Assembly (NCBI GenBank): GCA_008921705.1
Contig: VFFE01007072.1
Coordinates: forward strand, 941,824 to 1,005,823
Length of the DNA stretch: 64,000 nt
Source: Burhinus oedicnemus
Lineage: Eukaryota > Chordata > Aves > Charadriiformes > Burhinidae
Direction: 5' to 3'
Shown: one piece after another, positions 34,591 through 48,425 of the stretch
Layout: the number at the start of each line of letters is the position of its first letter
How positions within the stretch are numbered: the first letter of the stretch is position 1
Program-made: the position numbers and the translations under genes
Notes under the pieces: generated by a model
What the model was told of the DNA's origin: nothing
The model's input: the letters and a program-made list of their open reading frames with translations, nothing else
The model's database searches: none

Positions 34591-37500
34591 GGGAGATGCG
34601 CACCCTGGGGATGACAGCACCTCCCTCAGCACCCCAGGCTCATGGGAGACATGGTTAAAAATCCCATCTGGAAGCTGAGCCCCAGGGCCCATGGCAGCGC
34701 AGCCACCCACTTGCAGGGCCCTCTGGCACACCCGGGGCTGCCATTTCCCAGGGAGGAAGAGGGCTCCTTTCGGCTCAGCTCCCCAGGGGTTTCCGGGAGC
34801 AGGGCTGGCTGGGAAGCAAAGGCCAGGGAGGGGGAGGCTGAGGGGAAGGAGGATCCCTGCTGGTTTCCCTTTCCTGCTGAGGCAGGAATGCGAGGAATGG
34901 CCCCATTGCCCTGCCTTCTGCCAAGGCAGGCCTGTGCGACATGACGGGTGTCCGCCTGCCTGGGCTGCCACCGGCCAGCACCAGCCCCGAGGGGCTTTGC
35001 GAGGAGGAGAGACCTGTGGGCATGATATGGGGCTTTTGCACGCGCGGTTGTGATTTTACAGTGACATCCAGTGTCTGGAAAAAAGGAAGGCTTAATGTTT
35101 TCAGCAAGACCTTGTCCACAGGAGAGGCTCCACTCAGGGGCCTGTTCTTCCTTCTACTTGCCATACAGTGCTTTTAGTTAGAAAAGGGCATTTTTCTAAA
35201 GCCTTAGGGGTCAAACCCTGCTGGTCTTGCCTCCCTGGGTTTCTCAGAGAGCTCCCTGGAAGCCCCAGGGAACCTGTGTGTACCAGGCGCAGAACAGAGC
35301 ATGGCTTCCCAAGCAAAGGTGCGGAGAAAGGATTTCTTCTACCAACCTGCAGATGTTCAGAAAGTGATTATGGGAGGCTCTGGGATCCTGGAGTAGAAGC
35401 CAAACCCAGATGTGCCTCCAGTTTTCATAGATGGTTTTCTCTCCCTTTTCACAGGCCAGACCAAAACCTCAGCTCTGGATATTCCAGCTCTCGAGCATTT
35501 GAAACCTGGGGCCCACGTTGGCTCTGGGTTGTGCAGTTTTGCCCCCTTGAGTCACACGGCTGTGCGGGATTGGCAAAAGAGTGAGGTGGAAAAAGACTGC
35601 ATATTGTTTCCCAAAAATTCAGCTATGCTAAGTCAGGAAACCATCGTCTTAAAGAAGGACAGCCTAGGTGCATTCCTCCTTACACATCTGTAACCGTTTG
35701 AACACCCATCGAGCATAACCTAAGATTGAAACAGATGCTGATTACACTCATCGGGAGGATAAAAATTTGAGACACTTGAATTAGTAATGAGTTCTTTGTA
35801 AGAGGTGATGTGACAGCTAGCAGGGAATCCCTACCACCCGAGGGAGTATTGCTGGCATCTCTTGGGTAGTAGTCACCGCTCAATTACTATTGCACCTTGA
35901 ATGGATGCTGTAACTGTTCCTGTAAGCTTTTCAGAGCCTTTTAGTACTTTAGCATCTATTCTTAGATATATTTATGAACATACTGCCCAGATAAACTGAC
36001 AGTAGTACCAATAAACAGGAACTACCTCTACATTTCTACATTTTCGTTGTGGGGTAGGGGAAGGACTGTTTTTGAAATGGCCATCTTTGACCATATCAGG
36101 GTAGCTATGTGTGAGTATGGTATTCTCCATATATGGACCAACTTTAAGGGTCAACAAGGATGCTATAGCAACTCCATCAGCAGAAGTTATTTAAGGCAAA
36201 CTAGCTTTATTCCCTCAGAGGTCAAGCGCCGAGCATGGCAATGTGTCTCTTCTCCTGATTGGGAACAGCAAGCTCCAGTGTCAACTCAGAGGTCCATTGG
36301 AGGTGGCTGAGGTTGATTGCTTCTTGCTCAGATACAGCAGAAAGAAAAGCATCAAACCTATAGCAAGCTCCCTGCGATTAATTGGACAGTGTAACTGTAT
36401 TTCAATGGGCTTTGGACTGGGCTATGTCTTCTCATTGCTGGTGCCAGCCATAAATACACAAGAGCCAGCTCTCTAGAGAAATATAAATGTAGCTCGTAAG
36501 CCTGTGTTTAAACAGGTTAATGTGTAGAGAGAATATTGTTCATATCAGAATTTTCTAGAGATTGAAATATTTTATGCCATGAAAGAGACCAGAAAAGAAA
36601 TTAAAAAAACATTAAAATTCTTTAGCTGAAAATGTTGCTATGTTTAAGAAGCGGCATCTTCTTCAACACATCTGCTTTGTGTGTATTTTTGTTCAGAGTT
36701 AGATTTGCCTGAAAAGACATTTTACTCCCATAAGCAGTGAAAAAACTGACACAGGTTAATGAGAAGAAAAGAGATCCTCCTTGAGCTCATTCAGCTAAAT
36801 GGAAGCGGGCCAAGGTGTATGTGTTTCAGTGAGGACAGCAGGTTTGGGCAGATGCTAAGGAGACTTTCGTCTTAATGATACATGAACATGAAAGTTTCAA
36901 CTATATAATCTCATTGGAGTCTGTGGAGCTGGCTATGGATGTTAGGAGGGAACGATATAGTTGTACTTAGCATGTTTGATCTGGAAATCACAAACAGACA
37001 ATAAATACAGAAACCCACACTGCCATTTTTAGTGTCACGTTTCAGAGAAGAACTGCGCTTTAACAAGGTTTAAACTGCAGTTTGAATGTTTTCACAAGTG
37101 CTTTACAGTGTTGCCACTTTGCCTTTGGGAATTAGTTAAGATGTGCTTTGCCGAGCATGGAATCATAGGACAAGGCAGTAAACCCTGTAATAAACACTTG
37201 TCCATGCTACAACCAAGTTGTTCTCAGCAGTGTTTAAAAGAACCACGTTTGTGATTACATGCCATAACAGGCAAGGGACACAGCCTGAAATTGTTTTTTA
37301 AAAGTTAAGTCCCTTTAATTATTCATTATCCATAACATAGTTTACAAGTTGTAATAGGAAAAGAAACTAAAAAATATATTAGGATTTCTTCTTTTGCTAA
37401 CAAACCTAAAGTGGTGGATATAGGCATTAAGTAGTTCGTTCCATGTTACAGGAACATGACTAACTTGTTTTAAAAATCATTGTGTGATGCAGAAACAGCC

Positions 37501-40500
37501 GTCTAGTTAACAGAAATGGTTCATTGCAACTTGTAACAGTACATAAAACTGGAGAAAAAGGATCACTTTCATTGGGCAGACTGAAAGTTACTGATACCAC
37601 ATTGGTTTCAATCTGTAATAACGTGCTTTTGGTAGGACATCAGCTTATTGATTCAGTAGTAGTCATATTTCCAGACAGGTATTTATCTTTCCCTGGTTTT
37701 TATCCTCACTATTTGTATTGCTGTCCTGGATGTTATGATTGTTATAAATCTATTTTTGTTCCCATGCATCATTATAATCACCAGGTCTATAAATGGCTTT
37801 GCTCTTTCAGCCTGTCTGCTATCTGGAAAAACTCACAAGTCCAAACCAGTGAGTTGGTGCTGGCAGGTGAACGCTGCATAGCTGAGTCATCTCAATATAT
37901 CAGTGTGATGTTTATTGAGCCCAAGCAACAAACAGTGGGAAGACTGTGGCTTCAAGCTTGGGACTCAAAGTTCACCACACGTTGCATTTAGAGAGCACTC
38001 AGAGCTTCGTCATTAACAGATTTCTGTCAAACTAAGGGGAAGAGGGATCTCAAAAAGATTGATTGCCTCTGAAAGCAAACATGTTAGTAGCTGCAAGAAT
38101 GAAAAAATCTAGCATTCTACCATGCTGTTACAGCAGTCCCTTAGAAATTAATCTCTCTCTTTAAACTGTAAGAGCTGATGATCTGAACTATCCTGGGAAA
38201 AAATGGAGGCTAAAGTAAACCTGGTAATCTGTTGACAGTGTAGTGGTGCAGGTAGCAGGAAAGTATGTTTCAGGTTTTCCCAAAGTAGGTGAAAACCCCC
38301 TGCGATATTTCCCCGTCTCTTTTCTCTCCTATAACTCAGAAACCCTGGGGAAGAGATTTCATGCCAACATATACTGAAGGAAGAGAAGAGGTATTTAGCT
38401 AATAATGTTGTCAAAAGAAAACTTATACCTAAGTGGTTATCTTTGTTTTAACTGTGTGGCTTGTTTTATCTTGTAAATGGTTTTGCCTCATTTTTTTGAT
38501 TGAGACCTTGGCTCATTTTGTAAATCTGAGGCAGATACGAGGTGCTAATATACCAAAAAGGAAAACCTCACTTGTCAAACTATGTATCCAGAGAAGGAAA
38601 GATGGAGGCTGTCCTATCAAAACAGAACTTGATTTGGATTAGAGGATTTGAAGGTTGCAATGCAGGAACTGAAAAATTAGAGTCACAGAATGTATAAAGT
38701 TACCAGCCATAAACAATTAAATACAAACATCTTCTCCAACTTCAAAATGAAGAAGGCCATATATTCTTTGCTGTTCGGGCTTGCCTACCTAGGGAATTAA
38801 GTCAGCTTGTAAATCTGGAAAGTGCTGGTTTCCTGTGTGAACACCTTGACTTGCAGATAACATTATCTTCTCTAGTCCCCTTTCAAAGTGGATTCATACC
38901 ACGTCACTTATCTGGATTTGTGAATTTTTCAGGCTGTCTAAGCAACCTGATCTAGGTAGGTTAGGATCAGACTCCTAACTTTCAGATGGCTGTAGTTGAG
39001 AGTAAGCCCTTTACCTCTGTATGGAGGCCACCAAACTGCTGCACTGTAAATTTGCACCCCAGCCTGCTTCACAGTCAGTCTGGCCTACAGGCAAACAACC
39101 TCGAGCATAAGGGATGCTGGAGAGCTGGGAACTGAGACATGGCCGTTTCATTTAGTCATTCCTACCTTGGCCTTTTTTGGCCTTGAATTTCTTCCTAACT
39201 TGATCTCTGTGGTATCAGGAGGCTTCTTGCAATGATTCAGATCCTTCAAGCACTCAGAAAGCTTTAAGGTCTTCTGAAAAACTCAGATGTAAACCCCAAG
39301 CATTTGATAAGAAGGAATTCATTGTTCCCAGAATCAACATTTCCAGTTAACACCAGTACTCCAAAAGAGACAGCACATACTTTACCGAAAGCTACAGAAA
39401 CTGGAACTGAAACAAGACAAGCTTTAGCCAGTAAGATTTTCTGGCTAACAGGTTTTTCTTTTTTGTCTCTACTAATTTGCTTGCTACTCTGTAATTGAAG
39501 GTCACTGGTTAAGGAAAATGGTCCTGTTAGCTCATGAGGAGCGGCTGTAATTTCATTGCTTTCAGTCTGACTTCATTGTGTATATTTGGGTGGTATTAAC
39601 ATAGCACCAATTTTCCCTCCTTCTGGTTTTCCACATACACAAGGATGTCAGGCCAGCAATGATGCCGTGCTCGGCCTTCAATGAATTTTGCATGGACATC
39701 TGAGGTTTTTTTGCTACGTGCTCGGAGTTTCAATCTCTCAAACACTGGGTTCATTCAGCTGTGAACCAGCTATTGGCTTGTGCAGCTTGATGGACAGCCT
39801 GTATCATTTACATCCAAATGGTTTCACCACCTGTGGATTGCTAGGCTCTCCCCTTCCAACCAGGAAAGCAGTTAAAGGCTGTTACCATCTATGAGAAGAA
39901 GCTGACTGCTCCTTGGCATAGGACCTTGGCTGCTTCTTGTGGCAGTAGACCTCTACAGTACAGCAGGGACTTTGAATGCTGAAGAATCTGAAACACAGGT
40001 GAGGTAGGAGGCTGGAACCTCAAGTGTAGACTTTACTGAGGTTGGACAGAAAAAGCACTGTGAGAGAGTGCAGCCTTTTAAGGAAATCAACCAAAGTAAG
40101 AATACTGGGTATAAAAGCAGTATCTTCCAGCTGCAAATACCAAGCAATCTGCATGTCAGTCCTGTGAGGTATGTAGATAACATTATAAATCCAGTAATTT
40201 CAGACACATATAGCATGGCTTTTTCCCTTATTTGTAAAAAAGTTTCTGACCTTGCCCTCTGGCATATCACTACCATTCTTCTTTGAACTTCTCCAACAAC
40301 GTCTCCTTTTCCTATTGAATTGAGTTAAAGCATCTTGTCCACACCTTTGAGAGATACATGGTCCCTTCCTAATTATCTTCATGTTTCTTTTCATGTGGCT
40401 TCTGTTTCCTTCTCCATGCCACTGAGGCAAGCCTCAGCTTGCCCACTTTCCCACAACGATCTCTATGTCTTCTTCAGTACTGTCCTCTGTTCATAGGTCA

Positions 40501-43500
40501 CCCTTCTTGAATGAAGTTTGAAGACTTTCTAGTCCATCCACCCTCTCTGGGAGCAGCCCACTGCCTCGAGATGAGTGTCTGAGGGGCAGGCCAGGCTAGT
40601 ATAAAAAAAGATTTTTTTTGAATGTATGTAATATATGTGTGTATATATATTATAAAGATCAAATGTTTTTCTCTGCCATCTACTTGCTGTACTTCTAAAA
40701 ACATTTAAAGTTTCTTAAGAAAATATGCTGCCTTCCTTGGACTTTGTGCAGCACCACCCACAAAAAGCCCCACTTACGACTACACAGAAACAATCACCAT
40801 AAAGTAACAAAATCAATAATGAACACCCGATGTTTCCTCCCCAAAACAGCTATCAGGATTTATTTGAAATTCCTTGTGCAATGTCAGCTCTGCAGTTTCT
40901 GGCTTCAAAGGAAGTGCAGTGGTGCAAGCCAAGAAAAAAAGGAGGGACCTTCGTGAAGTAACACAGAAGAAATATGCAATTTGTGGATGATGGCAAAAGT
41001 CACTCAGAAAGCTTGCCACGTCCCTGCAGAAATAGCATACGCTCATGTACTAAATGCTCTGAAGCACCTTTTAGGTACTTTTGCTTGTGCCAAACTTCAG
41101 ACATAATAAAGCTTTTGTCCTTTTCTTGGCAGAGAAGGTTGAAAACCAAAAAAAGGAGGGGGAGAAGGTGGAAGGAATTTCAGCCTCCTCAGGAGATGCA
41201 TTCCAGCCGGCGTGGACTGCGCTACATCCTCCCTGGATGCTCCAGCACATTCCTTTGTTCCCTCTGACCAGATATTTTCTTTTGTTTAGTCCATCAGTGC
41301 CCTGCAAAGTATGTTTTACCTCCTTGGCAATGTGGAGTGCATTGCACAGTCCTTGTCTCCTAGCTCTGAAGTTTCCCCAGATTTAGCATTTTTATCACAT
41401 GCTGCTCTTTACTCGCTGTGTTAAAAGAACTATTAATTATTGTTATTAATTTCTCTTATTCAGCGCTGACAAGTGAGCTAAATTAAGCTTTGGTGGAAGC
41501 CAAACTAGCTGTCGACTTCATGCATATTTATTCTCCATCACCATATGCACAGCGGGGTGCCACCCTAAGAGCAAGACCACAAATTCCAGTGCTTCACCCA
41601 GCAGGGACCAGGGCTTTTAAAGAGATTGCCCAGAGACAAGTGACTGTTGTTCACAAGAGAATGCTGTTGATTTAAAGATTTTGCATCTCCCATACTGTGC
41701 CTCAGCTAGCACGATGCGTTTGCTGTATTTCATGCAATGTGAATTTTAAACATTGGACATTTGACTTCTCTGTGCATGTGTGTGTGTGCAAGATGCACCT
41801 CTTCCCTGAATCCACATTTATTCACCCTTCTAAAAGATTCTAAGGTTCACTCTCAGCTTTCTTCTAAGCTTGTCTGCTTCCAGTGTTTGGGGGGGATTTT
41901 GCTTTTGGTGCTTCCCCTCAGCTTTCTAGCCTCTGCTCTTTGTTTTGCATGGAGATCTCCATACACTGTCATATTTCTAGAGATGCTAGAATTCTTCTGG
42001 CCTGCTATCTCAGGAGGCAATACAGCTTTGTACTGTGACATGAGTTTGCATATTACCATGTTCCTTATGAATCAGGATGCAAGAATATCACTACTAAGAC
42101 AAATATTAAGGAAGGAGCCCACAGTCAATGGTGGTGGGCCACAAACCGGGCTTGTCTCAGTGAACAATAAATTAAAGGCTCCTCCCTCAAAGCTATTAGT
42201 AAGAAGCAGATTTTTTTCAGCAGGAGCAAAGCAGAACTTGCTTGATAATGCCATGTATTGCAGGGGATTCTGCCCACTTGATTTTTCATGAAATTTTACA
42301 TAAGTGTTCCTGCAGCTACGATTGCAACTCGGGGCGCCAGAAGCATGGCTCCTTGGCTAGGTCTGCTCTTGGGCTGGCTTAGGACTCAAGAGTCTTGGGA
42401 AGCAAAAAATAAAAAGAGAGGAAGTGACTGTTCACCCTATTAAAAAGGATTAATACAGAAGAGATGAACATACTTTTGCCTACGTAAAAGCAGATATTGC
42501 AAACAAGAAAGAATAATAGTAATTTTAAAGTGCCCTTTCAGTTAAAGAATTCAGTGCTGCTGCTTTAAATTGTTGATGCTGACTGCACAAGGAAAGCTAA
42601 GTGTTCTGATTTGTTGTGAGAACTTCTCTCTAAAATGTAAAAACCTTTCTTATCAGACAAAGCCTTTCCCTTCTCTGCTTCTGCCATCTTTTTTCATATT
42701 GCTATAAAAAGGCTAATAGTAAATGTCAATGAAAATGAAGGCAATGTGGAAATACATAGAAACTGCTGCTCTGTTTTTTTTCCCTGTGAATTCTTTTAAA
42801 TAATTTTGATCTGCATCCAGAGCAGTTTATGGAGGCACAAAACAGTGCATGTGGAACAGCAGGCAAGAATGTGGAGTGAATACTAATGTCCTCAAACACC
42901 CTTCCCCCAAGCTCGCTAAGCCTGAAAAATCCTTCTGCAGCATAACTACCAGTTCCTATAGGGCTTGCGTGTGTCCTCATGGAGGAAAGTCCTTTAGCAT
43001 TTAACAGAAAATTATTATCTTTTTATACACTTTTTGAGCTGTTAGGATTTAGTACAAAATTATATTCTTGCCATATTGTAGTTTGGGGAAAAAAAAAACC
43101 CTACAGACTATTACGAATGAACTCTAAAAGGTTTTTAGGGCAGATTTTGCAGGAGAATAATACTTTTTTAGAGGACTTGCCTGAACACCTCTTGTTAAAT
43201 ACAATGGGATTTCTTCACAATAGCAGAATCTTGAACTAAATAGATTTTTACAGATAAATTTACCAGGACAAATTTTGGCCCTTGAGTGCAAGAGGACAAC
43301 AGAAAGGGGCCACCTATGAAAAACAGAAGAAAACAGAGAAAATAAAAACTTGACTTTTTTCTCCCCAAATATAATATCAGTTCTGGAAGCCTAAATACTT
43401 AAATTATTTAAACCTATTCTGCAAAAAAAGGCCTTTCTTTTTCTTCTAATTTCAAAGGCTTAATTGCAATCTGACATACAACCCAGAGATGCCAGCTGAA

Positions 43501-46500
43501 GTCAGTGAGGTGCACAGGACACAGTTTGGAGCCAGACTGGTATCAGAACATTTTTTTTTTTTACTAAATCATTAATTTTGTGAAAGGGACCGTGTGATGT
43601 CTGGCCTGCAATAACAGAAGACTGCAATCAGTGACATCCCATTTTTTGCTCCCTCTGCCTCATATTTCTCATAAACTGGGGGGTCGTTTTTCCTCCCATT
43701 CCACCTATAGAATGATTTTACATGCTCAGAGTGGAAATACACTCAGGTAGCCACCCAGAAGGACAGATGTAAAATTTCAGCATAAGTGCGCATTGGATGC
43801 CTCTCTTCCGTATAGACTCGAGCAACTCCGAGGACAAAGCGGCTGCTGTTCCCGCTCACACGCTGAGTTTGAAGTTGTAGGGGGATGAAAAGCATCATAG
43901 TTCCATAACTAAATGCAGCAAATTTACTATTTATAAACCTCGCATGTGGGTGGCATGGGCTGTTTGCAAATGTTTGCTAAATCAAATGTTCGGCCTTGTG
44001 CCCACAGGGACTGGGACTGCCTGGGACTATGGACATAAAAGGAGAAGGGAGAAATTGCACATTACTTCCCCAAGGCTATTTCTCCACAAAAGGATGGGTA
44101 GCCCCGTGTGAGGCTCTTGAAAGAGATGACTTCAGTTCTCTGCTGTGGCACCGTCTCACCCACGCACTCCCAGTAAGACATCTACAGTGATCTCCAAGTT
44201 ATTTTGGCTCTGCAAGCAGAGATGGGATCTGACTATCTTGCAAGATGGAGCCTGTCATTTATTTTTGACTTGGTTTCTCTTTTTTTTTTAAATTCTGTTT
44301 GGGTAAAAAGCCATAAACTGGGATTGCTAACAGATTAATACCTCAAACTGGGATGCAGTTGGATTCTGCAGTGAGAAGAGCTATATAATTACCTTGGGTA
44401 GGTAACTAAGAAGTGGTGCTGACAGGCCTTGGCATTTAGTGCGCTGACTGTGACAATGGAAAGATTTATTCAAAACTACTGTGTCAATTAAAGTCCATAT
44501 TTTATTTCACTGCAATATGCTTCTTGGTGTTTTGCTTTGTAGCTTATTTAGCAAAATAAACTCCCTGTTGAATACATCAGCTGACTGTTAAAATGAGTCA
44601 AAATCCATGGCCTTCCACAACAGCACTGCACAGAAAAGAGAAAAGCAAACTAAAGCCAGCCAGGCAGACGAGAAGGGATGGCGAAGGAGATTCATCAGCC
44701 ACTCTGGTAGGCAAAAGCCAGACAGTGATGGTTATCTCTCCATCTCCCCTCTCCCTGCCACGCAGCGGCAGGGGCTGGATTCAACGACAAGGGGAGACTG
44801 AATCCATCCGTTTGGAGCAGAACGCAGATCAAGGACCTCTGAGCACTCTTGAGTGGATTTCCATTGCCCCACAGTGAAGAGCTGGGTTTTTTTCCACTCA
44901 TCTCTATCTCCACATCTTCAAGCAGCCTTGCTGCTTTTCCCTCATCTCACCCCTCCCTCCCCAACCATAGCCCATCTTCCATCCAAAAAGGAAGAGGCAT
45001 AAAGCTATTATGTTGCTTGCTACTACTACTTTATTAATTTTCTTTGCATGTTGTGACATTTCTTTTGGGGCCTGTCTTGAGTATTTGCATTTTATACTTC
45101 CCTGTTTTACACTACTTACAATGGGGCTGTGGTCTCCTGATGTTACCCAAGTAAGTAAGATCAAGATAAGGTCAAACATGAGGCAGCAGCATCCCACACA
45201 CCAATTAAGAGCAGCGGGCACTATCTTAGACATCAAATCTTAGATGAGACTTAAATCATGTGTGGGTCCCACATACACAACAGCTCGTTTCATTGTATGC
45301 CAAGCCCTTGTTCCCGAGATAGGTAAGCACATGTCCAACTCTTAAATGTGTCAGTAGCCCACTGCTTTGAATAGAGTTACTCACACTATGAAGCACCTTC
45401 CTGAACTGGAGCTTCAGTATTTAGTTGAACAGCAGAGAAAAAACTTTTTAAGAGCCATTGAAAAAGTGCTAATTCAAACCCCATGTAAAATGTGGGTTGG
45501 TCTGAACCAGCTACATTATTTCTCAAAAAAAATATACAGCCATCTTGGCAAAGCTCACTTGTTATTGAATTCATTTTTATACTGCAAGTTACGGGAAATT
45601 AAATAATACCTCACATTTTTCTTTGTTATGGAAACAATGTGAAAATATTTCAAGTTAACAAATGCTAACACCCTTTAGTAGTGTTCAAAACATAACTAGA
45701 AAATTAACACTTTTCTTTGTGGTGGTCCTAATTAAAAATCACAGATAGGCACAACCTCTTTCACCCAGAAACCATGGGAAACCTTTTTAAGTAGTGTGTA
45801 TCAATGAAAGAAAATGCAAATGAAATGTAAAGGTAGATAGGTTTCTGATGAAATAACGTTTTTGTTTCTTTTATTGTCAACCCTTCTGGAGATCTTTTGC
45901 TTTCTCACATGCTGGATGGTTGTTTGGGGCATGTCACTCTTTCTGAATCGTGTATGTTTGCCCACCATTGCATTTGTCCCAATGACTTCTCTGTGAAACC
46001 ACAGCTTGTGGCACCTCCTAAGGGTATTCACAGTGAAAACTTTGTGCATCATTTTAGGGGTGTTGCAATGACTGAAGTACAGTGAATAAGAGACATACAG
46101 GAATTTCCCTCACCAGCAGGAGATGAAGTAAACAAATAAGAAAATACAATTTCATCACAAACCCACGGAGGTCGGAGTTGAGTCACCATGTCAAGCAGTA
46201 TAGAGAGAATAGCTTGGTTTCCATGTTCATTAAATACTACTTCTCTCTGCTGAAACTGCAAGCAAGAATGCTAATTAGCACTTGCCACTCTACATTGGAA
46301 CGACATTGTGAGATGTCTAAATATTCATCTGGCTAAAAATCTGTAGTTTCTTGTGACCTAAGTTATTTCTGAAGCAATTATTTGGAGGTAAACAATTCTG
46401 CTTTCCCTTTTCAAAACCTCTCTCTCCATCTTAAGCTGTTCTGATTTTGCAGAAAATGCACAATTAATTCTTCTAAAAACCCCAATCATTTATTGCTACA

Positions 46501-46689
46501 ATAATGTATTGCATGTTGCTCAAAGGATCACATGACAGCTGTAAAATTTTGCACTGAAATTCTGAACTGACTTAGAGAAGAATGTGAAAATACATCCCAT
46601 TTTGACAGTAAAATCACTGCCTGAAACCTTAAGGTATTGTTCCACTGATTAATTACTAATAGCATAAAAAAATGTTTGGTCTATCTCGT
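34591..46689. other. Upstream intergenic sequence with no confirmed gene
   Basis: A GC-rich segment at about 34.6-35.0 kb is followed by AT-rich sequence. Open frames of 155 residues (37524-37991, plus) and 176 residues (41761-42291, plus) show no recognised domain. Two secretory-type open segments (39287-39498 and 45010-45150, plus) are reported as findings only. COLEC10 exons (Gly-X-Y collagen or C-type lectin) were looked for and not seen. Confidence 0.65.
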
Positions 46690-46960
46690 CTGCATACATA
46701 TAGCATCAACTTCTCTTATGCCATGCAGTTCACAGAACACCACTCTTCTACCTCAGTATTGAACCCAGCAGCTTTAGTCCACTTTTTCCGAAAAGACATC
46801 TAGTCTGTATTCAAAGACATCAAGAAGTGGAGAATACACCAGTATTCTTGGTATTTTGTTCCAATGGTTAACCACCACCAAAATTATTTCCTGACTGTTT
46901 ATTTTCAGTATCTTCTGATTTAAATTATGCAGACAGCTCTTCCTGATGTCATTTTGAGCA
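46690..46960 (-). mobile_element. Old CR1/L3-type LINE remnant
   Basis: Read on the plus strand, this is the reverse complement of an old amniote CR1-type 3' region: 'tctatctcgtctgcatac', 'catctagtctgtattcaaagac', 'agtggagaatacaccagtatt', 'ttgttccaatggttaa' and 'aattatttcctgact'. The match is to remembered family consensus wording, so the exact subfamily is not assigned. Confidence 0.6.
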
Positions 46961-48271
46961 ACTGAAGCCTCAGTCCAACACCTATTTAAATCAAGGGAAA
47001 CATTCTTATTGATTACAAAGAATATTGAACTAAGCTCTGAATTATATATAACACTTCTCTGTGGTTTATAAGATGAATGTTAAAGAAAGTCTCTCTTAAT
47101 TTTCCAGCAGAAAGAGAATATGAATGATAGAGAGAATGCTGCCCTCTCATGGTTTTATGGATGAATGTGTTCTCATAATATATTAAAAATACAAAAATAA
47201 TATTTTTAGGGTGCTACATGCTAATCTGTTCTCTTTTCTGTATTGCACTGAAAGGTAAATTTGTAACAGGCATCACTCCTGCCATGATAAATGATATAAA
47301 AGCACCAAACCCACAGCCCATTAATGGCAGACGTGGAGGTAATGAAGCACAAGGAGAATGGGTGATACAAGAGACAAGTTTAGCATCACTGTTTTCCAAC
47401 CAGCTTTGTAAGCTGAAGCTGGCTGGGATGCAGCTGGGTACTCATTTTTTCCCCCTTGCCTGAAACTGTGGAACCTCGCATGTTCCCAGGAGGAGGACTC
47501 ATCCGTTCTCCAGGTGGACTGTTTCACTCACCATGCTTTCCCTGCTGGAGAACTCCTGGGTGTCACTGAGCAGGAGGTACAGGAAGAACTTTTCTAGTTT
47601 AAGAGCAAGTAAATTCAGCAGTGTGCACCCAAATTACTGGAATGTTTTCCCCCTCCAAATGACTAATCTCCTGTGCATGTATAAAGGAACAGAAATAGGT
47701 ACAAAGTAACTGCAAGCTTCCTACATGTCCTGGGTAGCTGTTGAGCAGTCTGGAACATAGCCAGCATACCCAACATATCCAGTGTATGCAGAGCCCAGGG
47801 CAGCTACAGAACTAACCACAAGATCAGAGCTGCTGTTGGCCTTCTGTGCCCTCCATGTGCACTCTCTGCCCAGTTAATAACTTGACCTTTATTGTCTTCA
47901 TGACCAATTGAAATTTCACAATGAAAAGCATGACATCAAAGGAGAAGACCTCATGTGGTGATCTCCCTGGAAAAGGATTCCTGCAGCCTATTCAAAGAAG
48001 CCGCCTATTTTTTGGTAAGAACTGGGTATCATACCGTATAACCTCAGACCATGAGCTCAGTCATGCCCCACATTCTGCGGAGTCCTTCATGTGCAAAACC
48101 ATGAAAGAAACCACATCAAGATGTGCAGACCATTGAAATCTTCAAATAAACATCACCCACATTATCTATCACTTCCTTAGGAGGAATAATGAAATTCTAT
48201 CTTGACTAACAGCTAAACTATGTTGAATTGGGAAAAAAAAAATGCATAAAATAACTAGTTACATTTAAACA

Positions 48272-48425
48272 ATTCATAGGCCAGAATAGACCGTTAAGTC
48301 ATGTAGCCTTGTCTCCTGCATAACAATTCATTGAATTTCACCTAATCACTGCCAATAAGTTAGGTTTGATTATAACATAATCCTCCAGGAAAGCACTGGT
48401 GTGAAAATGTCAAGAAAGAGAATTT
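48272..48425 (-). mobile_element. Old CR1-type LINE 3' end remnant
   Basis: The plus strand reads 'attcataggccagaataga' then 'ccgttaagtcatgtagcctt', 'gtctcctgcataacaattca' and 'gaatttcacctaatcactgcc'. This is the layout of an old amniote CR1 3' end in reverse complement. It is diverged and its internal limit is unclear. Confidence 0.6.

Noticed and set aside
34300..34971. 223-residue open frame on the minus strand upstream of OPG, the longest in the window
   Set aside because: It crosses the CR1 tail at 34531-34590 and ends in the poly-A/GA tract (read as KKKKKRGRERARERK). The rest is GC-rich proline/glycine-type sequence with no family feature. It is an artefact of composition.
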